Below are positions 1 to 7,094 of a stretch of 11,300 nt of DNA, in pieces. The notes under the pieces were generated by a model, which searched no databases, had not been told where the DNA came from, and was given only the letters and a program-made list of their open reading frames with translations. The translations under genes were made by a program, and so were the position numbers. This stretch comes from CAYXUW01 sp964468375 (lineage in GTDB: Bacteria; Planctomycetota; Phycisphaerae; Sedimentisphaerales; Anaerobacaceae): the NCBI GenBank assembly GCA_964468375.1, contig CAYXUW010000080.1, positions 1-11,300 on the forward strand. Reading direction: 5' to 3'. Every line of letters starts with the position of its first letter. Position 1 is the stretch's first letter.

Positions 1-1
1 C

Positions 2-328
2 TTCGGAAAGCATAAATTTTCACCCGAAATCAGCCCCGGAAAAACCTGGGAAGGTATGGTTGGCGCCGCCGCGACCGCGGCCATAGTTGCTTTTATTTTT
101 GCCGTAGGTTGTGATATAATGACTTGGTGGCTGGCGATAATCTTCGGCGTTTGTTTTGCCTTTATCGGCCAAATCAGCGACTTAGCTGAGTCTATGATAA
201 AGCGGGACGCAGAGCAAAAAGATTCGGCGAACAGTGTGCCGGGCTTCGGTGGAATACTCGACATAATCGATTCGCTGCTGCTGGCGGCACCGCTTGCGTA
301 TTTGTTCTTCATGTTTAGCACTAAATAA
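2..328 (+). CDS. cdsA: Phosphatidate cytidylyltransferase (CDP-diacylglycerol synthase), C-terminal part, 5' end outside window
   Basis: CdsA is an integral membrane enzyme that makes CDP-diacylglycerol from phosphatidate and CTP, the entry step of phospholipid synthesis. Only the last 108 codons are here. The frame is open from base 2 and reads FGKHKFSPEISPGKTWEG, the typical CdsA loop, so the ATG at 56 is internal and not a start. Two hydrophobic helices follow, then the family signature near the C-terminus: SMIKRDAEQKD, a short linker, then PGFGGILDIIDS. The usual form is S-x-x-K-R-x4-K-D ... GHGGxxDRxD, so here H is F and R is I in the last block; Asp residues thought to bind metal are kept. 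The protein ends in a final hydrophobic segment at TAA 326-328. phoH starts 9 bases later, so the two are probably co-transcribed. Identification is firm; the N-terminal half cannot be judged. Confidence 0.93.
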   Translation, partial: FGKHKFSPEISPGKTWEGMVGAAATAAIVAFIFAVGCDIMTWWLAIIFGVCFAFIGQISDLAESMIKRDAEQKDSANSVPGFGGILDIIDSLLLAAPLAYLFFMFSTK

Positions 329-333
329 AGGGA
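327..333 (+). promoter_or_regulatory. Ribosome binding site supporting the TTG start of phoH
   Basis: AAAGGGA lies 4 bases before TTG at 338 and overlaps the cdsA stop codon. No in-frame ATG occurs until codon 60, which would remove the conserved N-terminal domain, so this site decides the TTG start. Confidence 0.6.
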
Positions 334-337
334 AATT

Positions 338-1285
338 TTGGAAGTTACCGTACAATTAGCAACTGATAAGCAACTCGAATTGTTCGGCCCCGCCGACGGT
401 CACCTCCGGCTTCTGCGCCGGTCGCTCGATGTTCAGATTACAGCCCGCCAATCCAATTTAATAATCAAAGGCAAATCCGAAAACGTAAACAGGGCCGCCG
501 AAATTATAGACAGAATGCAGAAACGCTTAATCAAACGCGGCTCACTTACCGCCGCGGATGTAAACACCTTGCTTTCTCAGGATGACTCGGCCATAACAGC
601 CAAAACCAGCAAAGCCATCACCGTGTATTCCCACAAAAAGGTTATCGAGCCGTCCACCAAAAACCAGCTTAAATATGTCGAAACAATGCTGGCCAATGAC
701 CTTACGTTCTGCATAGGACCGGCGGGAACCGGCAAAACATATCTGGCCGTCGCAGTTGCGGTTTCAATGCTTAAAAAAAAGCAAATCCGGAAAATCGTCC
801 TCGCCCGACCGGCTGTGGAAGCCGGCGAAAAACTCGGCTTTCTGCCCGGCGACATCCAGGCAAAGGTAAATCCCTATCTCCGCCCCCTATTCGACGCCCT
901 TGAGGATATGATGGATTTCGACCAGATGAGAAAATTTATGGAGCTGGACATAATCGAAATCATCCCGCTTGCCTTTATGCGGGGCAGGACATTAAACGAA
1001 GCCGTCATAATCTGCGATGAGGCACAAAACACCTCCGTTCTGCAAATGCTGATGATACTGACCAGACTGGGCCACGGCTCTAAAATGATAGTAACAGGTG
1101 ACATAACCCAAATCGACCTGGACACCGGCCAAAAAAGTGGTTTAATAGAGGCAATCTCTATACTGCGGCGAATCAAGGGTATAGGTTTTACTGAATTGAC
1201 CCAGAAAGACATTGTGCGGCATCGGCTAGTGCAAAATATCGTAAGGGCATACAAAAGAAGAACCGAATCCAAGAAAGCAAAGTAG
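338..1285 (+). CDS. phoH: PhoH-family P-loop ATPase (YbeZ/PhoH-like)
   Basis: This is a 315-residue cytoplasmic ATPase of the PhoH/YbeZ family, the usual length. Residues 1-75 form the small N-terminal domain typical of the family. The ATPase core holds Walker A GPAGTGKT at 127-134, the family block ARPAVEAGEKLGFLPGD at 156-172, Walker B-type DEAQN at 227-231, VTGD at 252-255, and the C-terminal DIVRHRLV at 291-298. The start is TTG at 338, chosen for its Shine-Dalgarno sequence and the full N-terminal domain. In other bacteria the PhoH homologue is encoded next to YbeY and is thought to work with it in RNA and ribosome metabolism; here ybeY is two genes downstream. The exact biochemical role of the family is not settled. 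The gene lies 9 bases after cdsA and 24 before the next chosen start, consistent with one operon. Confidence 0.95.
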   Translation: MEVTVQLATDKQLELFGPADGHLRLLRRSLDVQITARQSNLIIKGKSENVNRAAEIIDRMQKRLIKRGSLTAADVNTLLSQDDSAITAKTSKAITVYSHKKVIEPSTKNQLKYVETMLANDLTFCIGPAGTGKTYLAVAVAVSMLKKKQIRKIVLARPAVEAGEKLGFLPGDIQAKVNPYLRPLFDALEDMMDFDQMRKFMELDIIEIIPLAFMRGRTLNEAVIICDEAQNTSVLQMLMILTRLGHGSKMIVTGDITQIDLDTGQKSGLIEAISILRRIKGIGFTELTQKDIVRHRLVQNIVRAYKRRTESKKAK

Positions 1286-1309
1286 AATAGTTTATTGAGC
1301 AGAGCAAAA

Positions 1310-2908
1310 ATGTGGTTTTTTAAGAAAACAAGTCCGCGGCGAAGCCAAGTTCGCAAGAAGAAAACCCTTGAACGGCTTTCCCAAATAAGCCAGTTCGCGA
1401 ACACCGACCGCCTAATCTCCGTCCTGCTGGTACTTGCTTTTATCGTCCTTTTCGTATTTATTCTTTCATTCGAGATAATGCCTCAGGTTCGCTATATCGA
1501 CCTGGTGCCCAGAACCATAATAGTGGCACTTATTTCTCTCGGCGCCGCTTTCTATATTCACCATTACCAAAAACGAATAATACAAAATCACGCCCGGGCC
1601 GTAGCGCTGGCGGGCCTGTTTATCCTCCTGTTAGCCATAACCAAACTCGGCATCTTGGCGGCAAACCAAACTTTCTGGGCAACCGGCACCGCCGTCACCG
1701 CAGCTATCATTCTGACCATCGCCTATGACCAGCGATTCGCAATCGGTATGAGTATATTCTATTGCCTCTTTGCCTATTTTGTTGCAGGGCCTTCGTCAAA
1801 TATCAATCTGTTCCTGACTATGGCCGCCGGCGCCTTCGCCTGCTGCTTTTCCTTAAGAGAAATCCGCACAAGAATGAAGCTGCTCGAGGTAGGCACCCTC
1901 GCGGCGGTAATAGTGTTTATGACAGCAACCTCTCTGGACTTTTTCTCCAAAAGTCCTAAAATAGGCAATGTCCTCAATAACGCCGCTTATCACGCTGGCA
2001 TCACGCTTTTAGTCGGCGTGTTTATCCAGGGCCTGCTGCCGCTAATCGAAAGAATCTTCCGAATAGCAACAAGTATGACCCTTCTGGACTACAGCGACGC
2101 CAACCAGCCGCTGCTGAAACGGCTCGCTATGGAAGCGCCCGGCACCTTCAGCCACAGCTTGCTGGTCGGCTCCATAGCCGAAACCGCCGCTGAAACAATC
2201 GGCTGCAATGGCCTTCTCTGCAGAGTCGGCGCTTATTATCACGACATCGGCAAAATCAACAAACCCGGCTACTTCGCCGAAAACGAATTGGGCTCCACCA
2301 GCCGGCACAAAGAGCTCTCGCCCGCTATGAGCCAGCTAATCATTGTGGGCCACGTAAAAGACGGAATAGAAATGGCCAGAGAATACGGCCTGCCCGCGGT
2401 GCTTCGCCAATTCATCGAAACACACCACGGCACAACGCTGATTGAATATTTCTACAACGAAGCCAAAAAGAAACACACCCGGAAAGATTCCGACGGAGGA
2501 CCTTCAGAAAACGAATTCAGATATACCGGCCCGAAGCCGAAAACAAAAGAAGCCGCCATCGTAATGTTGGTCGACGCCGTCGAAGGCGCCGTCAGGTCGT
2601 TGCCCGAAGTAACCCCCACAAAGGTGGAGGCGGTCGTGCACAATATGGCTATGAAGCGCCTGCAGGACGGCCAGTTCGACGAATGCGATATGTCCCTGCG
2701 GGAGCTCAGCCAGATAGAGGCGAGCATAGCCAAATCCCTCGCAGCCCACCATCACGGCCGGGTCGCTTACCCGAAGCCGCCCGACAAACCCAACGAACCC
2801 TCACCTGAAGAAAAACCGCAAAACGAGAAACCGCCGAAGAAACGCAGGGCGGAAAGCTCAAAAGAAATACAGCAGGAACCTGAGCAAACCGAGGAAGAAA
2901 ACACATAA
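1310..2908 (+). CDS. pgpH: PgpH/YqfF-type membrane HD-domain phosphohydrolase, short form without the extracellular domain
   Basis: This is a multi-pass membrane protein with a cytoplasmic HD phosphohydrolase domain, related to PgpH (YqfF), which degrades cyclic-di-AMP in Firmicutes. The substrate here is inferred only. Residues 1-34 are basic and cytoplasmic. About seven to eight hydrophobic segments follow between residues 35 and 250. The HD domain (about 275-430) shows the full metal-ligand pattern: H282, HD at 311-312 within YYHDIGK, H348, HH at 372-373 and D422. The last 45 residues are a Pro/Glu/Lys-rich tail. PgpH proteins are usually 700 residues or more, with a large extracellular domain after the first helix; here only about 15 residues separate the first two helices. 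I chose ATG at 1310 (532 aa); an in-frame TTG at 1295 is the alternative (537 aa), and neither has a strong ribosome site. The phoH-pgpH-ybeY order is widely conserved and supports the call. Confidence 0.88.
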   Translation: MWFFKKTSPRRSQVRKKKTLERLSQISQFANTDRLISVLLVLAFIVLFVFILSFEIMPQVRYIDLVPRTIIVALISLGAAFYIHHYQKRIIQNHARAVALAGLFILLLAITKLGILAANQTFWATGTAVTAAIILTIAYDQRFAIGMSIFYCLFAYFVAGPSSNINLFLTMAAGAFACCFSLREIRTRMKLLEVGTLAAVIVFMTATSLDFFSKSPKIGNVLNNAAYHAGITLLVGVFIQGLLPLIERIFRIATSMTLLDYSDANQPLLKRLAMEAPGTFSHSLLVGSIAETAAETIGCNGLLCRVGAYYHDIGKINKPGYFAENELGSTSRHKELSPAMSQLIIVGHVKDGIEMAREYGLPAVLRQFIETHHGTTLIEYFYNEAKKKHTRKDSDGGPSENEFRYTGPKPKTKEAAIVMLVDAVEGAVRSLPEVTPTKVEAVVHNMAMKRLQDGQFDECDMSLRELSQIEASIAKSLAAHHHGRVAYPKPPDKPNEPSPEEKPQNEKPPKKRRAESSKEIQQEPEQTEEENT

Positions 2909-2914
2909 AAATTT

Positions 2915-3385
2915 ATGGGTTCTACCAAACCAAATAAAAACATAACCGTTCAAATCACTAAAAACTTCAAAAATGCAGATGCCCGTTTACCCCGGCTTAA
3001 AAAACTGGTTGAAGCTGTCTGTAAGCGCTTCAAACTTGCAAAAGCGATCATAAGTATAGCAATAGTTGACAGCGCCCAAATCCGCAGACTAAACAAAAAA
3101 TTTCTGAATAAAAACAAAGCCACCGATTGCTTAAGTTTCGACTTATCCGACAACGATACAGGCCCGGAAAAATCATTTGAACTTGTCGTCAACGCCGAAA
3201 TGGCCGTCAGAGAGGCGAAGTTGAGAGGCCACTCGAGCGAAGCGGAACTGGCGCTTTACATAACCCACGGCCTGCTGCACAACCTCGGCTTCGACGACTC
3301 CACACCGGCCAAAGCCAAAAAAATGCACGAAACCGAAGACGAAATCCTCCGCCAGCTCGGTTATGGTTTGATATACGGCTCGTAA
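2915..3385 (+). CDS. ybeY: Endoribonuclease/rRNA maturation factor YbeY, with Asp at the third metal-ligand position
   Basis: YbeY is a small metalloprotein involved in 16S rRNA 3'-end maturation and ribosome quality control. The 156 residues match the family length. The middle segment has LNKKF and ATDCLSF (59-63, 69-75), corresponding to the family's LNxxY/F ... TDVLSF block. The metal motif reads HGLLHNLGFDD at 118-128. The canonical form is HGxLHLxGYDH, so H118 and H122 are kept but the third ligand position is D128. The Arg that often follows LNxxY/F in Proteobacteria is Leu64. The downstream MHETEDEIL helix is family-like. The ATG is 6 bases after the pgpH stop and has no clear ribosome site, so translation may depend on the upstream gene. 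Gene identity is firm from the motif and from phoH and corC nearby; unchanged catalytic activity is an assumption. Confidence 0.93.
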   Translation: MGSTKPNKNITVQITKNFKNADARLPRLKKLVEAVCKRFKLAKAIISIAIVDSAQIRRLNKKFLNKNKATDCLSFDLSDNDTGPEKSFELVVNAEMAVREAKLRGHSSEAELALYITHGLLHNLGFDDSTPAKAKKMHETEDEILRQLGYGLIYGS

Positions 3386-3405
3386 ATTATAAAATATAGC
3401 TGATT

Positions 3406-3412
3406 GAAAGGA
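3406..3412 (+). promoter_or_regulatory. Ribosome binding site supporting a GTG start of the CBS-domain gene
   Basis: GAAAGGA ends 6 bases before GTG at 3419. It supports the GTG start, which puts the first membrane helix at residues 5-28. Confidence 0.6.
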
Positions 3413-3418
3413 TATTAA

Positions 3419-4696
3419 GTGAGTTACGTTGGCTGGACTATACTGCTGATTTGTCTTCTCGCAGGCGGCGCGCTGTTTTTCTCCGTCAATGCCTTCGCCC
3501 TGCGAATATTCTCCCGCACCAAACTGCAGGACGCATTCGAAGACAGAAATAAAGAAGACCGCACCGACATCATAGTAAAAAACGCTGAAAAGCTCGCTCT
3601 GGCCTGTTTCCTATATCGCCTCGTTTTCAATATGTGCATACTTCTTCTGCTGCTGGCCGGTTTTGCGACCACACGCCAAAGCATCCCTGAAGTCAGCGAT
3701 TACCTAGCCACCTTTATTATCGCGGCGGCAATATTCTCGATATTCTCTCTGGCGGTTCCTCACGCCTGGGCAAAATACGACGGCGAAGAAATCCTCAGCC
3801 GAACATACAAGCTGCTGATGTTTTTCTCTGCCCTCGCCTGGCCCGCACTTTACGTATTCCAGTTATACGACGGCCTCATAAAACGCCTCGTCGGCGTAGC
3901 CGAAACAACGCCGGAAGAGGACAGGGAAGAAAAGCAGGAAGAATTCCTCGAAGGCCTCGAACGGCATAAAATCGAAGGCATCGTCGATGAGGAAGAGCAG
4001 GAAATGATTGAAAACGTTCTCGATCTGAGCGACCGCACCGCCGACGAGATTATGACCCCCCGCACCGATGTAGTGGCGGTCGATGTCAATTCCGACCTGC
4101 CGGCAATACTCGAAACCATCAAACAGGGCGGCCATACCCGCGTGCCGGTTTACGAGGAAAATATAGACAATATAATCGGTTTCATCTACGCCAAGGACCT
4201 GCTGGCAGAAATCGGCAAAGACGCCGCCGATTTCAACCTGCGCAGTAAACTGAGAAGCGCCTATTTCGTCCCCGAAACAAAACTGCTCAGAACCCTGCTG
4301 CACGAATTCCAGAACCGCAAACTCCACATAGCCGTGGTGCTCGACGAATACGGCGGAACAGCCGGCATCGTTACGCTCGAGGACATCCTCGAAGAGCTTG
4401 TCGGCGAAATCACCGACGAATACGAGGAGAAACCGCCCGAGCCCGTAAGGAAAATAAACGCCGACACCATCGAGGCCGATGCCAGAATGTATGTCGACGA
4501 CCTGAACGACCAGTTCGATTTGAACCTGCCCGACGATGAAGATTACGACACCATAGGCGGCTTCGTATTCTCTCGGCTGGGCTATATCCCAAAGACCGGC
4601 GAGAGCTTCGATTACGAAAACCTTAAATTCACTATCAGCTCCGCCGAGCCGAGAAGAATAAAACGCCTCGTAATAAAGAAAATCCCCGAGCAGTAA
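3419..4696 (+). CDS. CNNM/CorC-type membrane protein with DUF21-like, twin CBS and CorC_HlyC domains
   Basis: This 425-residue protein has the hemolysin-related CorC/CNNM layout. About four membrane helices (near 4-28, 59-82, 95-117 and 129-150) form a DUF21-like domain. An acidic linker (about 162-200) leads to twin CBS domains: the first begins at IMTPRTDV (211-218), the second spans about 280-332 and contains DEYGGTAGIVTLEDI (309-323). A CorC_HlyC domain (about 348-420) with YDTIGG and GYIPKTGE closes the protein. CNNM proteins are linked to Mg2+ transport with nucleotide sensing by the CBS pair, whereas E. coli CorC/YbeX lacks the membrane part. The membrane domain here is unusual: where relatives typically have S-A-x-E-x-A-L this reads SVNAFAL (22-28), and the later P-K motif reads PHAWA (114-118), so acidic residues expected near the ion site are missing. 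It lies between ybeY and recO (33-base and 1-base gaps). Family assignment is firm, transport function uncertain. Confidence 0.9.
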   Translation: MSYVGWTILLICLLAGGALFFSVNAFALRIFSRTKLQDAFEDRNKEDRTDIIVKNAEKLALACFLYRLVFNMCILLLLLAGFATTRQSIPEVSDYLATFIIAAAIFSIFSLAVPHAWAKYDGEEILSRTYKLLMFFSALAWPALYVFQLYDGLIKRLVGVAETTPEEDREEKQEEFLEGLERHKIEGIVDEEEQEMIENVLDLSDRTADEIMTPRTDVVAVDVNSDLPAILETIKQGGHTRVPVYEENIDNIIGFIYAKDLLAEIGKDAADFNLRSKLRSAYFVPETKLLRTLLHEFQNRKLHIAVVLDEYGGTAGIVTLEDILEELVGEITDEYEEKPPEPVRKINADTIEADARMYVDDLNDQFDLNLPDDEDYDTIGGFVFSRLGYIPKTGESFDYENLKFTISSAEPRRIKRLVIKKIPEQ

Positions 4697-4697
4697 A

Positions 4698-5432
4698 ATG
4701 CTGACCAAGGACAATGCTATCTGCATACGCGCTACGGATTTCTCCGAAACTTCCCAGATTCTGACGCTGTTCACCCGCGACGCCGGAAAAATCAGCGCCA
4801 TCGCCAAGGGCTCAAAACGCGCCAAATCCGCCTTCGACGGCCACGTCGAGGTCTTCTCGCACGGCAGCATTGTTTATTCCGATTCCAAAAGGGAACGGCT
4901 CGCAACCCTTACCGAATTCGAGCAAAAGCCCGGCTTCACCAACCTGCCCGCCGACCTTTTTGCGCTGAACTGCTGCCTCTTCTCCGCCGAGCTAATTAAT
5001 CTGCTCACCGACGATTACGACCCACACCCCCAGCTTTTCGACGCCTTCCTGAAATTCCTGCAAAACACCAATGAAAAACAAAAGCCGCTTCCGCTTCTAA
5101 TACTGTTTCAGTTAACTCTGCTAAGGGAAATCGGCTTGATGCCTATACTGAACGCCTGCGCAAACTGCAAAACGCAATACGAGCGACGAGCGGCAAGCAA
5201 CGAAACGTATTTCAGCAGTTCCGCTAATGGCTTTATTTGCAAAGATTGCGAGGCCAGCTTTCCGGATAAGATTAAACTCTCCAAAAAAGCGGCTGATTGC
5301 CTGGCTGACGCCAAATCAATTGTTGATGCAGATGAAAGAATACTTAACGAGGTCGAAAAAGCACTAATCCACCATTTCACCGAAATCCTCCACCGCCAGC
5401 CAAAAATGGCAAAATACATCCTGAGAAACTGA
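4698..5432 (+). CDS. recO: DNA repair protein RecO
   Basis: RecO binds DNA and works with RecR to load RecA onto SSB-coated single strands in the RecF pathway. The 244 residues match the family length. Residues 1-80 fit the N-terminal OB fold, including the characteristic ATDFSETSQILTLFTRDAGK (12-31) and AKGSKR (36-41). A helical middle section contains LLREIGLMP (141-149), and a zinc-binding module follows with CANC at 154-157 and CKDC at 181-184. The C-terminal part is helical and ends with ILHRQPKMAKYI. ATG at 4698 is one base after the upstream stop codon, which implies translational coupling to the CBS-domain gene. It is the last gene of the close-packed run that began with cdsA; a 79-base gap follows. 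All four zinc-ligand cysteines are present and nothing suggests damage. Confidence 0.93.
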   Translation: MLTKDNAICIRATDFSETSQILTLFTRDAGKISAIAKGSKRAKSAFDGHVEVFSHGSIVYSDSKRERLATLTEFEQKPGFTNLPADLFALNCCLFSAELINLLTDDYDPHPQLFDAFLKFLQNTNEKQKPLPLLILFQLTLLREIGLMPILNACANCKTQYERRAASNETYFSSSANGFICKDCEASFPDKIKLSKKAADCLADAKSIVDADERILNEVEKALIHHFTEILHRQPKMAKYILRN

Positions 5433-5435
5433 CAG

Positions 5436-5463
5436 TTGCATTTTTCAAATCTTCAGGTAAAAT
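5436..5463 (+). promoter_or_regulatory. Possible sigma-70-like promoter of the MscS-family gene
   Basis: TTGCAT (5436-5441), a 16-base spacer, then TAAAAT (5458-5463) lies in the 79-base gap after recO and about 49 bases before the channel gene's ATG. It is the only sizeable non-coding gap in the plus-strand run, so independent transcription is plausible. Short promoter matches occur easily by chance and planctomycete promoters are poorly defined. Confidence 0.3.
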
Positions 5464-5496
5464 TCACTGAATAGCTTGCTTGCTGTTAAAAATCCC

Positions 5497-5506
5497 AAAA
5501 GGGGAA
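5497..5506 (+). promoter_or_regulatory. Strong ribosome binding site fixing the MscS-family start
   Basis: AAAAGGGGAA, with the GGGG ending 7 bases before ATG at 5512, favours that ATG over the in-frame TTG at 5476. The ATG also places a basic-then-hydrophobic signal sequence right at the N-terminus. Confidence 0.75.
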
Positions 5507-5511
5507 TTTAT

Positions 5512-6927
5512 ATGAAAAAAAGCCGATTAATTACTGTTATATCTGTTCTTTTCCTTTTTACCTTTTCGGATTGTTCCTGCACCTCTGTGGACAAACAATC
5601 CCGGAAAGAACAAACATCGGCCGGCCAATCCACTCATGTTATAACCAGCGAACCCAATGTCCCCGTCGCAGCATCCGTGAAAGACTCGAACGAGCAGAAA
5701 CTGATTAAAGAAGCTCAGGAAAAGGCCGAGGAAATCAAAACCGAGGCCGAGACCATCAAAAAAGAAGCTGAAATCCAAGAAAGACTATTAGAGCTTGAAA
5801 AGAAAAAGGCGGAACAAAAGCTCAAAGACGCCGAGCTGGCAAAGAAAGAAGCTGAGGTCATAAAAGAGACTTCGAAAAGCAAATTGCTCAGCTTCATGGA
5901 TACAGAAGTCCAGGAAGCTGTCGAAAAAGCCCAGCAGATGGAGAAAGATGCCTTAGCTGCCAAACAAAAAGTTAAACTTGCTGAAGAGAAAATGCTCGCT
6001 GTTCAGAAAAAGGCCGAAATTGCGGAAGAAGAGCTGAAACTGGCTCAGGAAAGAGCGGCCGTCGCAGAAGCCAAAATTACCGAACAGAGGAAAACCACAT
6101 ACAAAAAATTAGCGCAAACAGGCCTGATTCTTCTGATTGGATATTCGCTGCTTTTTGTTTTGGTCCGGGTTATAAACCACAGCATCAAAGACCTTAAGGC
6201 AAAACATTTAGCAAGAAGAAATGCTGTTTACATTCTCAATGTTCTAATTATCCTCTACATTGCCTTTCTTTGGATACAAAATATCGGCGCCATAACTATA
6301 TTTATCAGTGCCATGGCCGCCGGTCTGGTATTGGTCCTTCAGGATGCCATACTTTCGATGGCGGGCTGGCTTTACATCCTTGTGCGAAGGCCCTTCGAGG
6401 TCGGCGATAGAATCGAGCTGGGAGGCGTCAAGGGCGATGTAATAGATATCGCCATTTTCCAGACATCTCTGCTCGAGATAGGCAACTGGATAGATGCCGA
6501 CCAAAGCACAGGAAGGATAGTCAATGTTCCTAACAGCTCTGTATTTAGGAAAGAATACTTCAACTACAGCAGGGGTTTCGAATTCATCTGGAACGAGATA
6601 AAGATTCTGGTCACTTTTGAGAGCGATTGGAAACGCGCTGAGGAAATTATGCTCAAACACGGAAACGTTCAGGCCGAAGGAATGGCCGATGTCGTAAAAA
6701 GAAAAATTGACAGAATGACCCTGCGTTATATGATTTTTTTCGATAAATTGACGCCTATAGTATATACCAATATCAAGGATAACGGCGTTGAATTGACGCT
6801 CCGCTATTTAACTGGGGCTTTGAATAGACGAACTACTCAGGATGCCCTCTGCCGAGCGATTTTGGACGATTTCGATAAAGAGGAAAATGTCAACTTCGCC
6901 TACCCAACCTTCAGAATTGTAAAGTAG
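5512..6927 (+). CDS. MscS-family mechanosensitive channel with signal sequence and long periplasmic coiled coil
   Basis: The product has 471 residues from ATG 5512. Residues 1-20 (MKKSRLI followed by a hydrophobic run) look like an export signal. Cysteines at 21 and 23 suggest a lipoprotein, but Asp before C21 does not fit a normal lipobox. Residues about 56-199 are a charged Lys/Glu/Ala-rich coiled coil with recurring KKEAE and AEE units. Three membrane segments follow (about 200-221, 238-258, 259-291); the third contains GLVLVLQDAILSMAG and matches the pore helix of MscS. The conserved cytoplasmic beta domain starts with RRPFEVGDRIELGGVKGDV (292-310) and includes VPNSSVF (339-345), followed by a C-terminal alpha/beta part ending AYPTFRI. 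MscS has its N-terminus outside, so the coiled coil should be periplasmic, as in larger relatives such as MscK. The likely role is release of solutes on hypo-osmotic shock, though MscS-family proteins vary in gating. The gene is probably transcribed apart from recO. Confidence 0.9.
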   Translation: MKKSRLITVISVLFLFTFSDCSCTSVDKQSRKEQTSAGQSTHVITSEPNVPVAASVKDSNEQKLIKEAQEKAEEIKTEAETIKKEAEIQERLLELEKKKAEQKLKDAELAKKEAEVIKETSKSKLLSFMDTEVQEAVEKAQQMEKDALAAKQKVKLAEEKMLAVQKKAEIAEEELKLAQERAAVAEAKITEQRKTTYKKLAQTGLILLIGYSLLFVLVRVINHSIKDLKAKHLARRNAVYILNVLIILYIAFLWIQNIGAITIFISAMAAGLVLVLQDAILSMAGWLYILVRRPFEVGDRIELGGVKGDVIDIAIFQTSLLEIGNWIDADQSTGRIVNVPNSSVFRKEYFNYSRGFEFIWNEIKILVTFESDWKRAEEIMLKHGNVQAEGMADVVKRKIDRMTLRYMIFFDKLTPIVYTNIKDNGVELTLRYLTGALNRRTTQDALCRAILDDFDKEENVNFAYPTFRIVK

Positions 6928-6967
6928 CTTTCGCTTGTTCCGCCTCCTGCTCGGATACTTATTTTAC

Positions 6968-6983
6968 GTATGCTTGCGCATAC
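6968..6983. repeat. Short perfect inverted repeat
   Basis: GTATGC, loop TTGC, GCATAC forms a 6-bp stem with a 4-base loop, 41 bases after the stop of the MscS-family gene. There is no T-run on either side, so it is weak as an intrinsic terminator. It could be a processing or pausing hairpin, or chance. Confidence 0.35.
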
Positions 6984-7036
6984 TTACTGTTTGTTTCCGA
7001 CTCGCGGGCATACGGCACCACAAGTAATAAATGTTT

Positions 7037-7064
7037 AAAAGCCCCCCGCGGCGTCTGAGCGGGG
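7037..7064 (-). terminator. Possible intrinsic terminator of the cysS-ruvB operon
   Basis: Read on the minus strand, CCCCGC, a 9-base loop and GCGGGG form a 6-bp all-GC stem, followed by GGCTTTT and then an AT-rich stretch. It lies about 165 bases downstream of the ruvB stop codon. The T-run is short (four), so efficiency is doubtful. On the plus strand the hairpin is followed by TACCTTC, so it does not look like a terminator in that direction. Confidence 0.4.
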
Positions 7065-7094
7065 TACCTTCAATCAAAACAACTAAAATATGCA

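Noticed and set aside
773..781. A run of eight A followed by G in phoH, containing an in-frame A AAA AAG heptamer like the dnaX frameshift site
   Set aside because: A -1 shift would give a truncated ATPase ending at TGA 901-903. I see no upstream Shine-Dalgarno-type stimulator and no reason for a short product. Lys codon runs explain it.
874..1404. Minus-strand open frame of 176 codons over phoH and the start of pgpH
   Set aside because: It is antisense to conserved PhoH motifs and resembles no protein I know.
3863..4870. A long open frame (335 codons) on the minus strand across the CBS-domain gene and the start of recO
   Set aside because: It lies wholly antisense to genes with clear domains, has no recognisable motif, and arises from the codon bias of the plus-strand genes.
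5572..5586. Possible lipoprotein processing site (cysteines 21 and 23) in the MscS-family protein
   Set aside because: Residues before C21 are FSD and those before C23 are DCS; neither fits a normal lipobox, so I leave it as a signal sequence or uncleaved anchor.
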